Assembly (NCBI GenBank): GCA_951640165.1
Contig: OX621246.1
Location: 8,767,001-8,831,000, forward strand
Direction: 5' to 3'
DNA: 64,000 bases
Origin: Pseudoips prasinana
Lineage: Eukaryota; Arthropoda; Insecta; Lepidoptera; Nolidae
In this document: piece by piece, positions 24,647 through 39,600 of the stretch
Layout: each line of letters starts with the position of its first letter
How positions within the stretch are numbered: position 1 is the stretch's first letter
Notes under the pieces: generated by a model
Database searches by the model: none
Told to the model about the DNA's origin: nothing
The model's input: only the letters and a program-made list of their open reading frames with translations
Program-made: the position numbers and the translations under genes

Positions 24647-27600
24647 TAATTACACCCAGACTCAGGGCAAACAGACATGTTCATCGGTCCTCCGTCCTCC
24701 GAATTGAACCCACGTTCTGCGTCGTGAACGGCAAGCAAATACCAACCACGCCAACGGGCCCGTCAATGATTTTAATACTAATTTTAAATGCCTTGAAGTT
24801 CTGATTTATTCAAAAAGTAACCAGATTTATTATTTTGGTTATCTGGAAGGAACCATTATGTTCTCTCCAAGGGGCTCTAGCACCACTTACTTCAAGTCTC
24901 CCGGCTAGTACTGGGTGTATTTCTTGCCAAAGAAACAACAAAAACTACTTGTATCAAACTAGGATTTAAAGATTTCAGGCCTAAACCTAAAATATAATCT
25001 GTGCCTAAAGCTATTACGGAAAAACATTTATATTAGAACAAATTTATGAGCTCCTAAGGTAAAATAAATACTAAAACATTACATTAAGTACGTTGTTCAC
25101 AAATCAGGCTGTTACGCGACGTGATTATGCTAATATCCTCGGGATAATTTATAACAAAGGAGCGTACAAGAGCACCTCATTTAAAGAGACGTATGAATGT
25201 ATTATCTAGATTACATTCAACAGAAATTATATTTCAAGTCGAATTAAGACATAAAATTCGACTTTATGAGACTCATATATCGCAGTTTGATGTCATACTA
25301 TGACAGGGCAGGAAACTCTACGGGACCCGTAGCATTTATTAAAGGGATGAATGAAAATGTGGAATGTAATAGTAATAATACTATCCTGGGACGTTATTTA
25401 AACACTGATCCCAAACTAAGTAGAGTACTATGTATCTATGGAACTGGAACTAGTACTTGTACTGTGTGTTGGAAACCAGATAACTGATATAGAATAGAAT
25501 ACATGATATATATAATTACATGACATGTTCAAGCACACAAATTTCTGTCTTGGGTGGGAATCGGACCCACGATCTGCGGCGTGAAAAGCAAGCATTTACC
25601 AACCACGCCAACAGGCCCCTCAATGTGATTTCGATATTGACTTCGATTGGGGAGTCAAAGAGAAAATAGCTCAATACTTGTTTATATCAAACGTTTTTTG
25701 CCCAACTTACAAGATAGTTGTATTTTGCACTTAGGAAATGGTATGTATTGAGAGGGTGAAGTTGTAGCGCTAGACAACTGATAGAGGTAAAGCGTATCCT
25801 TTTACACATGCTTTGTTTGCTTGCAATAAATTGAGTGATATCATAAGTAAAACCAATTTAGTCATAAATCTTCATATGAAGAAGATAAGTTTTAGATAAA
25901 GCGTTAAGTAATAACAAATTTGACATGGCCAATGTTAGCACGTCGGGTGTCGGAGTCAAGTGTTAAAATATATCTCGAGGATTATAAAAAAGGGTCCAAC
26001 TAAGGAGTGTTGTAAATATTTTGTAAAAGCATTATGGTTAGGGAGGGCGCAAAAATACTGTTAAACATATGGTAATGAAAGAATAGGACACAAATAAATT
26101 AGACAAAAAAAGAAAGTTATTTGTTTAGGACAAGTTTTGTTGAAATAATAATTTAAATTATCGGAAGAAATAATACTAAAGTGCTTCAGTAAGTCTGCCT
26201 TTTATGTAAGACAGGCTCGTATGCTGTGACGAGATACAGCATGCAAGTTTTCTCTTACTGATAATAAACAACCTACATTATGATTTTTTGGTTCATCTAT
26301 ACATTAACCATCCTTTTCAATGTTTTACAACTGTCAGACAGTGACACCCACATGTTTTTTTATAAAGATACTAGCGGCCCGGTACGTGCTTCGCTACGCT
26401 TTTAAGTATTAGTACAAATTGTTTGTTTATGGGAGTATAGAAAGATGTTGATTTTACACTTTTTCAATACTTTTTTAAAATTTTCTCTACATACAAACCT
26501 TCCCTGGACTTCCACGAATAATTCAAGACCAAAATTAGCCAAATGGGTAAAAGCGTTGTTGACTTATAACATTACAACGAAAAGTGGCATTGATTTTTAT
26601 ATATATAGATTTATTTTCTATTATTTTATACTCAGTTCTGAGTTGAAAACGAACGAAGTTAGGACATTTTATACAGTATGACACTTTTATAAGAAAGATA
26701 ATAAAAGGGAAAGTAGAGATAAGTACGCGTCAGGGCAGACCAAGGATAACTTGCATGAATCAAATCTAAGAGAAAGTATAATTAGGGTCGTATGAATAAG
26801 TCAAAGCGCTTGCTAAAGATAGGATGCAATGGAATGAACTCCATCTAACAAGAGCGTGTCTCTTAAATTGGATAGATGTACAGACGCCAGCACATCCAGC
26901 TACCCAATCTGTCATATTTCTTTTATAGATTTTTAACTTTATCACATAAGCATAAGGTTCACTTTCAATTGGGGAAATTTGACAGGTACAGTAGCTTGAT
27001 GTACAATGTGTATGATGGCTTCTGTACAAGGTGTAACATAAATTGTGGTCTTAACTTAAGAACCTATGAAACTGAACAGTGCGTAGCACAACAACAAAAA
27101 TAACCTAACCTAATTTAAAAAAATAATCTTCCCATACATAAATAGCATTTAACTGATATATTTTATATGGGATACCAAAAAAAATATTGCTCGCACTACT
27201 TAAGTCGCCTCCATTCCGTTCTGCGAAGTATTGAACAAAACATTAATTTGTTTGTTACATTGTAAGAAGGCATATCGATCAACGAAAAAGCTCAGGTAAA
27301 GTACGGATTAAAGTCTTAATCGGATTAAAAATACGGCCTTAAATCCCGTTTACAAGCCTGCGGATTATCAGGTAACTAATCAGGAAAAACGTTCATCAAT
27401 AATTCAACCCACTTTCTTGGTGTACTTTAATTAAATAAAGATGTTTCACAGGCCCGTGTCAAGTTAAAAAGTATGAGAATGTCAAAGTCAAAGTCAAAGA
27501 TACTTTATTCCGTAAAAAATTTACATTTATGTGGAATCGTCATATTTTTTTACCCTACCGTGCAGTGCATGACGTGGCAGCTACTGAGAAACACTGCCAG

Positions 27601-30600
27601 AAAACTCAGTAGGAATCCTTTTTTAAAATAAAATATACTTAAGATTAATTACAATCATGTGTGTTGACTCAGAACAACTCAATCCCAAGCACTTTTATCA
27701 ATTAAATAATCAGAAATTTTGTAATATGCCCTGCTACACAATTTGGCTTTAATAATTCTTTTAAACTTATTCGTAGACAATTCTCTAATATCTTTGGGAA
27801 GTTTGTTATAGAATCTAATAATAAATAAGAAGAATGGATAAAGGGATGTTTTATAAAAGAATAGGGTGGTTAGGTATGATATCTGTCTATTGAAAACAAA
27901 ATAACTGTAACAAAAATCACAACCATCATAACAGACAAGAGACGTCCACCGTTGGACAAAGACCCCGACAAATTAATGAACATAATTCATTAGGGGAAGC
28001 CCAATGAAATTTGTTCATTAATTTCGGGGATATACCATAACAACCACGCTTTGCAGACGGGTTGGTGATCGCAGAAAGGTGGTTATAGTACTCAGAGCGA
28101 CGCTGCTACCCATTCTCTGGTTATTCCCTCCTTTTATCCCCTATCCGGGATGAGATAGTGGTGATACCTAGTAGTCACCTTCACCACATCTGAATAAAAC
28201 AAGAATAATATACAAATCCAAACCAGAGATGACCCAGAATCCCATTGTCTGCGAAGCTTAGCTTACTAACGAGTCACAATTTCATCACTCAATTTTTTTT
28301 ATTTACAATGCCTACCTTCCTTTAAAGCATTTCTTTTTCAGTAATCTCTATTATTCTATTGTAAAAGTAAAATGGTCGGATCTTATAATTTATATATCAG
28401 CTAATCTCGATAAAAACTATACTTCTACTTTTCTTTTGTATCTTCTTCACCCACTGTTTCTGCAAGGTTTCGCTTAATAAATTGATTAAGCCTTATTTTG
28501 ACGTGACTACGTAAAGCTAAAAATTTTCGATAAATATTAACACACGCTTATTTTATTCGAACGTAGTAAAAATTAAATTTAGGTAAAAGGGTAGTCTATT
28601 TTAAATAAACGGTAACGCAATTTTGCGACTATGACGATAACCTTCTAACTGCCAGTGCCAATACATGTATGTAGCTGCCACCATATTTGGAACTCTATTG
28701 ATTTCTTATAAAATTCAAATGCAATGCCTAATATCAGTTAAAGGGTTACTCACCCGCAGTACCCAATTCAAAATCGACATTGTCGTCGTCTACGGTGCTC
28801 TTCGTAGACTTATTGACTAACGCAACAATAGCGAAGGGCAAATTCTGAATGACAAAATAATTATTCCGCTAAAAGGAAGTAATAAAAGCGAAGTGTAAAT
28901 GGTCCCAAAATATAAATAGGTTAATTGTATTGATGCAACTCAAGTAATAATCACAGCCAGGGTATTAGGGGCCGAATTAAATAGAACAGAAGATACCCTT
29001 TGGGCTTTTAGGAGAGAAAAACCTTTGGAGTAGCACATCTCTGGCAATAATCAACACGCTTATGTCAAGGAAGTAAGAACCAAAGTATGGCTAGTTCTGA
29101 TGAGCGTTAAGAGAAGGAAGAAAATTATGAAATGATGAAGTTTTGAGCGATTCATTAGGGGTTGATAATGTAAATTAAATTTTGTCACGATTGCTAGTTT
29201 TGTGCTATATACAAACCGAGAGACTTTTGGGGACACTTGAATTTTGGACATCGGGAAAGTAAATAAAACTTCTGTTTATTTCGATGGCTTTATGAAATAA
29301 ATTAAGACTTGGACTGTAATGTTAGATGTTAAGGAGAGAGATAAATAAAATCTCAAGAAGAAGGAAAGCTCATAGAAATGATTTTTTAATAACTTGAAAG
29401 TATAATGTAATTAATAAAAATTAAATAGGTATTAATAATGGCCTAGTGGTTGGCGACTCTGCCTGCTAAGCGGGTTCGATCACCACCCAAGACAAATCTT
29501 GGTGTGATGAGTACGAATATTTGTTCAGTATCTTGGTGTAATTTATCTATAAAACGCATATATAAGTATGTTTATCACTTGTCTGGTTGTCATAGGCTCT
29601 GCCAAGTTTGAGATCTGATGGCAGTGTAATATAATAGTTACAAGATAAAAAGAATATTTCATAGAAATAATACAAATAAACAGGATATATATAAATAATA
29701 CTACAAAAGAAATATTTGAAAGGATCTTGTGGCTGATTTGGACTAATTAAGTATCTACATTATGAAAAGAATGACGCATCATTTTGTTGTTAGATGCCTT
29801 TGTGTTTTCTGTTTCAGAATAGGCATAGCAATTATTATTTCTACTCAGAACCCTATTAAGTACTAAAGGCTTAGTCTGTAATAAGGTTTCGCTTTTATTG
29901 ATGACGTGGGCCATCTGCCTTCCTGACTATCTTCCAGTTTGTTACAGATATTATTACAGTATACGATTACAATGTATACGATTATGAAGGGATAAGTTCC
30001 TTCCTACTGTTATCTCAAGTAGTGTTGTGGTTTAGGATATTATGTTCCAAAGCGTGAGTAAGTTAAAGAGAAATAAGTGAGTGATGCAAGGGAAATAATA
30101 AGCGACGACGGAATAACCTTCGGTAACATTAGATGGTTGTAAAACTGGCGAAATCATTTATTTGTGTAAGTTTGTAATTGTTAGGTATAATAATAATGAA
30201 TTAATGTATTACTAGCTATGCCCCGCGGTTTCACCCACGTTAAAGTAGTTTTGGCGTAAAAGAGTAACAAACATACATCTATACTCACAAAATTTCGCAT
30301 TTATAACATTAGTAGGATGTGTACCTCTAGCGGTTTTGGCAGTGCACGCCGGAATAGCTCCCAGATGGTAGATTTTTGCCTACTTCCTGACACTTATCGT
30401 CATATTTTGGACAATTCACACAATATCTTTGTAAATTGTAGCCTATGTGTTATTCTGGTGTATAAGCTATATTATTGTTAAATTTCATTAAAATCCATTC
30501 TGTAGTTTTTACGTGAAAGAGTACAAACAGTATAATATTAATAGTATAATTATACTATATAACGGTATTAAAGAGAGATTACAATAGTAAAAAATACGTT

Positions 30601-33600
30601 TCATATATTTGTAGCACATTATACTAAATGAGGGTAATAATTATGCCAAATTACCATCATTGAGTTACATCATTAAAGCAACGCAACCTTATTAATCAAG
30701 ACCGACTTCAAGTTAGGTAAACAATATGATAATGTTTATAGGTCTTAAAATATTGTATCAGGGAATACATTGGGACTATTCGGTTTATGTAGTTTTACCG
30801 GCAAAAGATGAAAATATGTATACCGCACAAATAACTACGCTTAAATCTATTTTCTCCCGGAAATTATTATCCCGCGTATTATACATCTACTTTAAGCAAT
30901 CATACTGGAAGCATATGACAAGAAGATCACACCGATTGCAACAAACATTCAATTCCATAGCTTTATTCGGCGAAGAACTTTGGCGAGTTCTTAGCTAGGT
31001 ACAGAAGCCAGCACATCAAGCTACCCCATTATATCAAATTTCCCCAATTGAAACTGAACCTTATGCTTATGCGATAAAGTTCAAAAATCTATTAAAGAAA
31101 TTTGACAGATTGGGGTAGCTGGATGTGCTGGCGTCTGTAGATCAAAAGCTACCTGTCACAGGTTTCACATGCACTTGATGAGCAACTATTTGTTTGACCA
31201 GTATATAGTTTATCCGGGTATGCTTTGTGTTCGCGAATAACTTTTTCGGAGGCGTACTAAAAAACAAAAACAACACGTTCCAAAAACTTCACATACACAA
31301 AACCACTTCGTACAACAGTATTAAAAATTGCCTCTTCAAAAAAGCCCCTAGCTAGTATTTGAGCTGACCCAAAGCTATTTCTTTTCAAAATAACAATTTA
31401 ACGCGATAAATAGTGACGTTAAATCTATTCATGGTTGCTTAAACTGCCTTCCTGAACCGAATTAGAGATAACTATTACCTATGCTCCATGCGTTATCCTA
31501 CCCGAGAACAGTTTAATTGGTTTAACAAATTCTGATTAAAATACGCCCACGAATCACGACAAGTAAAAAGGGATATGACAACTTAGTGTTGCCAGACGTA
31601 CCTAATACCAAAAATGTTATTTAGATACGTTCTGATTTATAAAAAATATAAAGATATATCTATAATAAAATCGTAGGAAAGTCAAGACTGTACATTGAAT
31701 ATTTTTAAAGAGGATACTTGGGGCCTGATCTACAATAGATATCGAAGCCAAAAATATCGTTTTTAGAATTTTTGTCTGTTTATCTGTTTGTCTGTTTGTA
31801 TGTCCGGGCTAAACTCAAAAAGCACTACATGGATTTACTTCAAATTTTGCATGAATATTACTAAGAGGTCGAGTCAACATATAGGTTACATATAATCACG
31901 CTATCATCTACGTGGGAGCAGCTGTGGTAATTTACAAAATTTAACGTGGGGAAAACCGCGGGGCGCAGCTAGTTCTATAATATTTCTCCAGTCGATCTGT
32001 CTATAGTGTGAAACTACGCTATGCTCTAGTTTACTTGAACATTACACACACATACTCGTATATGCCACCTGTCGTCCCACCAGATGGCGCTGCATTGAAT
32101 ATAGCCGTCTCAAGTTAGCGGTTTGGCCTGCTTACAAGTCATCGCAGAACTTGCCTAATTACTCTCATAGCCTTGAAATGAACCAACTTAGCCTAGATTA
32201 CATACAGCTTAGTTTACAACCTTAGCTTAGCTGGAGAACGTTATTAGGTTAATATGTGTTTAGAACTTAAATTAAATTCGTGCCTTTGGATGCTCATGAC
32301 ACTGTTCGGAGACTATGAATTCATTTTTGACGTACTTTACCTGACATGATGAGATGTAAAGGATAGATAGCTACTAATCTATAGGTACATATAATTAAAT
32401 CGTAGGAGAGTCAAAACTGTATTCTGAATATTTTTAAAAAGGATACCTGGGGCGTGATCTGAATTAGATATGGAAGCCAAATATATCGTTTTTAGAATTT
32501 TTGTCTCTTTTGTCTGTTTGGGATGGATTTACTTAATATTTTGCGTGAATATTACTAAGAGGTCGGGTCAACATATAGGCTACATATTATCACGCTATCA
32601 CCTACGGGGGATGAGCTGTGATAATTTATAAAATTTAACTGGGGTAAAACCACAGGGCACAGCTAGTGATGTTAATACTAATGTTACTTTTAACCCCATT
32701 TAAAGTTCCATTTGAAATATATACCAAAGTTCATTTGAATAACGCCTGCAATTCGTTATTTAATAGACCCACAAGAATCTAACCTTTTTGTGGGATCTAT
32801 ATTATTATATCTGCAATATTTTAAAGAAGGTAGATAAGTCACTAAGAAGCACTGTGTTTCCTGGTAAGCACTGGTTATTTAAATGAGATTATTAATTATT
32901 ACTAATTGATAATTGACAACAACACACCAAGTGAAATCAACCCAACGCTGTTTAGATGTTCATTCAAAGGATTTCGTCACCTCTGAAATATGGCCCCTCC
33001 AAAATCCGATCCCAAACGCTAAAATTATTGCTTATGGCATATTTAACAGGAGGACAGTCCTAAAAATTATCATAATTACAAATCTCTATAAGCAGATTTT
33101 TCAAAGACAGCCACCCCATTTCTATTGGATGCTGTACAGATGCCAGCACATCAAGCTACCCAATCTATAAATTTTCCCATTGAAAGTGGGCCTTAAGCTT
33201 TTGATAAAGTTGAAAATTTATAAAAGAAATTTGACAGATTGGGGTAGCTGGATGTGCTGGTGTCTGTACAGACAGGGCTATGATGAATAGTCAAGCGTTT
33301 GTATAAATGTGTAAAAGGTAAAGGTTATTTTGAATTGTCTTCCCATTTGTAATATGTAGCCTAACTTTAAAATACATTCCTATCTTCTTGTTATTATATA
33401 AAAATGTTTTTGATTTATGGAACACGACCGAGTACTTAGACTTGCTGGTCATTAATGAGCATAATATCCTTCTGGTCGAATTTCAGCCATGGCGGCCAGT
33501 CTCAATGGACACTAGTCATCTGCTCAGGGCATTTTATATACAGTGATAAGACACGACCGGAAAGAGGTCAGTTTTCAGAACCGAACAATCTGCACGCTTT

Positions 33601-36600
33601 CCGAGGTACGGAGGTGTAATACCACCAAATTTCAGATTGATACAGAATATTTCTCTTAACAGTGACCAGGGGTTTGAACCCAGGACCTCATTGTCAGAAA
33701 CGCGCTACTGCTAATCCAATGCTGGCACCAATTTATAAACGCAGTAGAGAACATGTGAACACCATGTTCTTTACTCCGTTTATAAATTGTGCGGCAAACT
33801 GTGCCAATAGATAATATCTGTAATATTTTAATAAACAGTTCACAAGGAAGCCTTTTTTTTGGTAAGTCAGGGGGAACGCCTACGCATGCCACCCGCAATA
33901 AATGTCTACGGGTGGGTATGTCGGTCTCGCACTGACTAAACCTACCTGCCGAGGACTTCTCTTGGCGCTTAATGGGGAGAGCCCCGGGAACGCGGGTATG
34001 CTGCTTCGGTGCCCCTCTTTTGTGCCATGTCCCAGATATTCGGGACACGTACCCTGGGAGGGCTCTGGATTGCCTTCCCATATTGCTGACTCATCCACAT
34101 GGAAGCCTAAGGCTCATAGTAGTATATTATACTTACAGCCCCGAACAATTGCGAATAGAAGTAGCAGATGAGGGTCATGGGGATGCAGTAGCTCCAAACG
34201 AAGATGCAAGCCACGAAAACTTTCGTATCTTGGTCATCCGTGAAGTAGTCGAACGAGCACGTCGTTAGGAAACCCTCTGGAACAAAAACATCGTTTCTTA
34301 ATGACTACTGAAACGCACCTTACCTTATTTTTTTCGGGTAAGGACAAAACCTCTCTTATATCGGAGAGATTACAGTAAAATTCCTTGGCCTTGGAATTAA
34401 AGGTGAGAATGTAATAATCCACCGTGAAAGCTGTCAAAGCCATCACGGTGGATTTGAATTTTTATTTTTTTATTCATTGTTTCCTTAATATTAACACACA
34501 AGTACAGAAAAATACCCCTCAAAATCGATCAGTCGGTTTGACTGCGGGAGAAAAGTCTCAATAAACAAGAAAACAAAAACCAGATATATACTAAAAATAA
34601 CTAATAACTATTATTAATCACAGTTGATATTATGGCACTATTTTATGTATTAACAATATATCTCTAATATCTATCTAATCGAATTTAGTAAGTAAGTATT
34701 TATTTAATATGTTTTTAATTTGATTATTACATTATACCCTAGTGCGATGGGTTTTCCCAACTTTATTACTACTTTCATCTACTCGTATCTTATTCGTCTT
34801 TGCAGAGGAAATATTACATGGTTTCCTACCGATCTCTATCGTTCCATTGGCTAAAATACCACCATCTTGAATCACGTCTCAATAAGTTACCTGTCTATCC
34901 TCTCCTCAGCTTTGCCATGCTCTAATAATTTTCATCTACCTTTCTTTAGCGCCAAATTTTATGTCTGTTCCTAATCGTGAATTGCTCTTCTTTTTTTTTC
35001 TTCTTTACTACCAAAACTCTCCAAACGAATCCTGTTTCATGTTTTTAGTAAACATACATATATTATTATGTTTGAAGCTACATTGGTAGTTACACTTTGA
35101 ACTAAACAGGATCTTTATTGCGTAGGCAGAAAGGATATTTTTGTTTGTGTAAGTGTATCTAGGCTGTACATGATTTTGGAAATGAAACTGCTTAAGGAGA
35201 TTTAATAATTGGCGAGTGGACGAGAATTGAGAATAAAACTTAAAGGACGGGTTAGAGATAAGAAAAACGTGAAGAAGAGAGAAAGATGAAGAATGCAATA
35301 TATTCCAACGCTATATAATAAGATAGTATTGGCCATGCATCTGTTGTAGTCTTACGCCTCAGACGATAAATATGAACTGCTGAACCATACATTATTCTAG
35401 TAATATTTTTTTAAAGTTTCATTTCGCCAATTGTTTCCAAAAAAATTGCAATTACAGTAACGAATCAAAATAATAAAATTTTGACCAAATTACACAAGAC
35501 ACTTTCCAATAAGTACAAACAATAAATGCAAAAATTGTAGTATTCAATGATGAAAACGTAAGAGGTCTCTTCCTGTCTGCTAACGAAATTTAAAATCGAT
35601 TACTCATCAAATTAGTTGCGAGTACAGTGGCAGTAGATAATAATGCTTGTTGTTAACGGATGAGAGCAATTGGCAGCACAATTGATGCAGTTAATCAGCC
35701 CGTAGTCCGATTAGCTTCATTAGTGTCGGGCTAAATGGCAATTGTTGAGTTTCGAACAATGCGTCTAACTGCAGGGTTGAATAGGTATTGAAATATTTAA
35801 AAAGGAATATTAATATTATATAATTGATTAATGATACTATACATTAATACACTAGGACGAAAATTAATGGAGTGAGTAGAGATGTATGGATGTATGTTTG
35901 TTACTCTGTCACGCCAAAACTACTTTAACGCGGGTGACACCATATGGGGCATAGCTTGTATTTAATACGTCGCCCATCATACATTATACACACAATCAGT
36001 TAAACAGAATTTGATTTTTTGTTTTTTTTTTTTCAAATGTTTGGCAATATTTTGCAAGTCTCAAGCCTTCACTTGAGTAGCAAAATGCGATGTGCAATAA
36101 AGTGCACCCATCTATCTTCTATCCGTTAAACTGAGCAAAAAATACAAATGAGATATTGATACGGAACCCCAAGACGTTATATGGTACAGACGCCAACATA
36201 TCCAGCTACCTCAATCTGTCAAATTTCTTTTATAGTTTTCAACTTTATCATAAAAGCATAAGGCTCACTTTTAATTGGGGAAATTTGACAGATTGGGGTA
36301 GCTTGATGTGGTGGCGTCTGTACATTCTTATACTATGACGGACTACATACAGTTCACCAGTTCACGGCCTAATTTAGCAACACTTTATGTTGCTACTTAT
36401 TTGTGTTAAAGTTCAAGGATTATGTTGAGTATTACCAGTGCTAGCTCTTAAAGTGTACCTACGTGATCTGCAGGATAAATTTAACTTGATCTGTATGTTT
36501 CAGCTTATTCCTTATTTATTTATTGTAAATAGTACTACGCAGGATTTAAGACGATCAGTGTCTATCCACCAAATAAGTTATTTAGAATCATTAGCATTTC

Positions 36601-39600
36601 ACAATAAACTCGTTGCATGAATTCGTGGTAATCAACCAAAATTAATTTATTGTTTTAAAATCGTCATATACAGGCATAATATATAATTTTTATCAAAATG
36701 ACTGGTAATTTATTTATCGAATTTGCATCAAAACAAAGACATGGGTGATCATTTGGTTCTATTCAAGCCAAAGATATATCAAAGAAACATTAATTTTATA
36801 ACCATGCAGCCGTATGAGAATGTAGTTATCTAAATATTGAGGCTACATTTTAATATTTGCGACCCTCATTATTTCTTTACTTTGATATTAAATTTATTCG
36901 TGACTACTTAATTAATATCTTCTGAAGGCAATAATTCTGCTTAAATGAATATTAAAGTGGTATTAATTATGAATCAGTGGTACCTTAAAATAATCTGTGA
37001 ATTGAAATTAAATTTACGACCTCATTTTTACGAAAATTAAACTTTAACTGGTAAAAAAATACTGGAGTTTTATTAAAAATGTTTATAAATTAATAATAAG
37101 TAGACAATTTTCTTTTGTGTGGAATTTTATAAACCTAAATTAAACATTTAAAAGCGTGTTACAAAAAATATTGTTAATAATAATACAACTGTTCCAAATT
37201 AAACTTCTCTTAATATTATTAAAAAAAAATATATTATACAAATAAATAGTGTTGCCCGGCGAGCCTAAAACGTTGAATTTAACTATAACCATTTATTATT
37301 ATGGCTATATTTATGTACACACATTAAACTGGGCTGTGTATCTATATATACAATTAATAAGGCGACTGCCATACATAAATCGTCCATATCCTGCAAATTG
37401 TTTAGCTGATAATTAATAATATCCTGGGACATTATTTACACACGGCCATCTGATCCCAAACTAAACAGATGACTATGGAAACCAGTCAACTGATATACGA
37501 CATATTATGCTACCTACTTTTCTTATGTAAATACATATAGATAATTACACCCAGACTCAGGACAAACATGCACACAAATATATGTCCGGGGTGGGAATCG
37601 AACCAACGACCTCCGGCGTGAAAAGCAAGCATATGCCAACCAGGCCAAAAGGCCCGTCATGAATGATTTGTCAGATTCCGATCTAATTTAATTTGAAATA
37701 TAGTTTAAAGCTAATGCCTGGTTATGATTCACTTGTAAGAATTTACAGCGATTTTTCTTGATGGAGCTTTTCACAGTGAGGTTAATTACATTAATAAGTA
37801 TGAGCAGAAAATGAAACTAATTGCTTCGATAGAATAAAATTACTTTCTGAACTAACTTCGTAACTAGTTCGACCCAACAAACTCTTTCTCGTTTTCTACT
37901 TGGTAATTCGAGTTTAACTCTAAGACGGGTCTTTTGGGATAAGTTTGCGGGTTAGACGTGCAGCCAATGCCGCGTCGCGTCGGTGGGTACACTTTCGCCT
38001 AGACAGCGTCTTCGTTACGAAGTCAATAAGAGCTGTATTCGACGTTCTAGTTTTTTTACCGACTCTGCATTAAATTACTACATAATTGTAGCCTAATATA
38101 ATAATTTAAAAAGCGTGTCTGTTTGTTTGTGAGTTTGTTCACATGTTTGATAGTTGCTGACGTAGCTACTCATGAATCAATCTGCCTTAATTTTCGGTTT
38201 GTTCAAATTTCACGTATTTTTATTGACGTGTGTCACCTACATTCAATTACTAAATAATTTACGTTCTTGTGTTCTCTATTGTTCATTATTTTAATTTATA
38301 TAAGACGCGACACCGCACTTGTTACAGACACAAAAGTTGAACAACAGCGTCTGCCTTATTATGGCATGAACGCGTGGAAGAGATAACTTGTCAAATAGTT
38401 TGTTAGATAGGCATTGTAACCTATTTTACTACTACTTAATGTTTAGATATCTATCCCGATAGCATGGGAGTGTAGTCACAAATCCCCCACCTACGCTTGG
38501 ATGATAATGTCAGAAAAAGATTTTGATCACGTCCACATTGGCGGCTAAACTGCCATCTCTCGGGACTAGTGATAGCACTAATTGATATAATCGCCCAGGA
38601 ATATCTATTAGAAAAAAAATCAGTGGCGTAGAGAGATGTATTTCTTAAGTAAATTCATTGACCAAAAATTCAATACAAAGTGTGGCTTCCTTCTTTCATT
38701 AATTACTATCCATTTGTGAGCTAGACAGGCGGATTATTATATCCACCAGCCGACATACTGAGTTCTTTTGAACACAATAACATCATATGGGTAGTAGATA
38801 TAATATTTTTTCCAGGATTATTTGATCCTTACCCATCACTACAACATCTATAGGTAGAGTAAATAATAGGTAGGGTAATAAATGTCTCAGAGGTGTACTT
38901 ACCAGGAACAAATTTTCCCCATATCCTCAAAGCTGGTAGAATCGTGAACGGTAACGCCCAGAACCACGTGAACGCGATCAGTAGCGACGCTTGAACTCTG
39001 TTTATCCTGCCGTCCAGGGGGCACGAGATGGTTCTGTAAATAACCTTAGGGTTACAGTTGTGTAAATATTTACATAACAAGGAGAAAGGATTGTTAGTAC
39101 TCGTGACTGTGTTACACAGTTAGGCCCGCCACAGACAAGTATAATGTCCTGGGATATTATTCACACACGGCCATCTGATCCCAAACTGAGTAGAGCTTTT
39201 ACTATGGAAACCAGATTACTGATGAACTACATATACTACTTTTCTTTAGTACATACATATAGTTATATAGATATTTACACTCAGACTTTACACTCAGGAC
39301 TAACATACATGTTCATGTACACAAATATCTGTCCTGGGTAGGAATCGAACCCACGACCTGCGGCGTGAAAGGCAAGTATGTACCAACCGCGAAAACCGGC
39401 ATATTTTATCGGTCATCTATTTGAGTCCGGGTACAGCGGACTTTAATCACTCAACCTGGAAGTGTAAAGATGCATTTTAGCCTAATATTATTCTAATGGC
39501 GTGTCTGTTTGTTTGTCAGTTTGCTCACTTGTTTGAAAGCTGCTGACGTCTCTACTACTGAATTATTTTGCCTTAAATTTTGAATTGATTTTGAAATAGC

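Larger units (their letters stand above)
15469..34136 (-). other. Opsin intron 5 (18.7 kb)
   Basis: GT-AG intron between exons 5 and 6. Its length comes at least partly from insertions: SINE-A, B, C and D copies, LINE tails, three Helitron-like families, three copies of the common MITE, a second MITE, a TA microsatellite and fold-backs (listed separately). Unassigned stretches over 300 bases are 18300-19760, 19890-21180, 22080-24390, 24775-25370, 25625-26370, 28195-29425, 29640-30210 and 32670-33130; I see no exon or gene in them. Confidence 0.9.
34277..38902 (-). other. Opsin intron 4 (4,626 nt)
   Basis: GT-AG. Holds a Helitron-like fragment, one MITE and one SINE-B (listed). The stretches 34460-35850, 36325-37410 and 37665-38900 are AT-rich with no coding signal; 38095-38280 shares GCGTGTCTGTTTGTTTGTGA and GATAGTTGCTGACGTAGCTA with 39490-39600. 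Confidence 0.9.

Noticed and set aside
33656..34268. Open frames of 70-141 codons on both strands
   Set aside because: They lie in a repeat copy and antisense to opsin exon 5; no domain or start context supports them.
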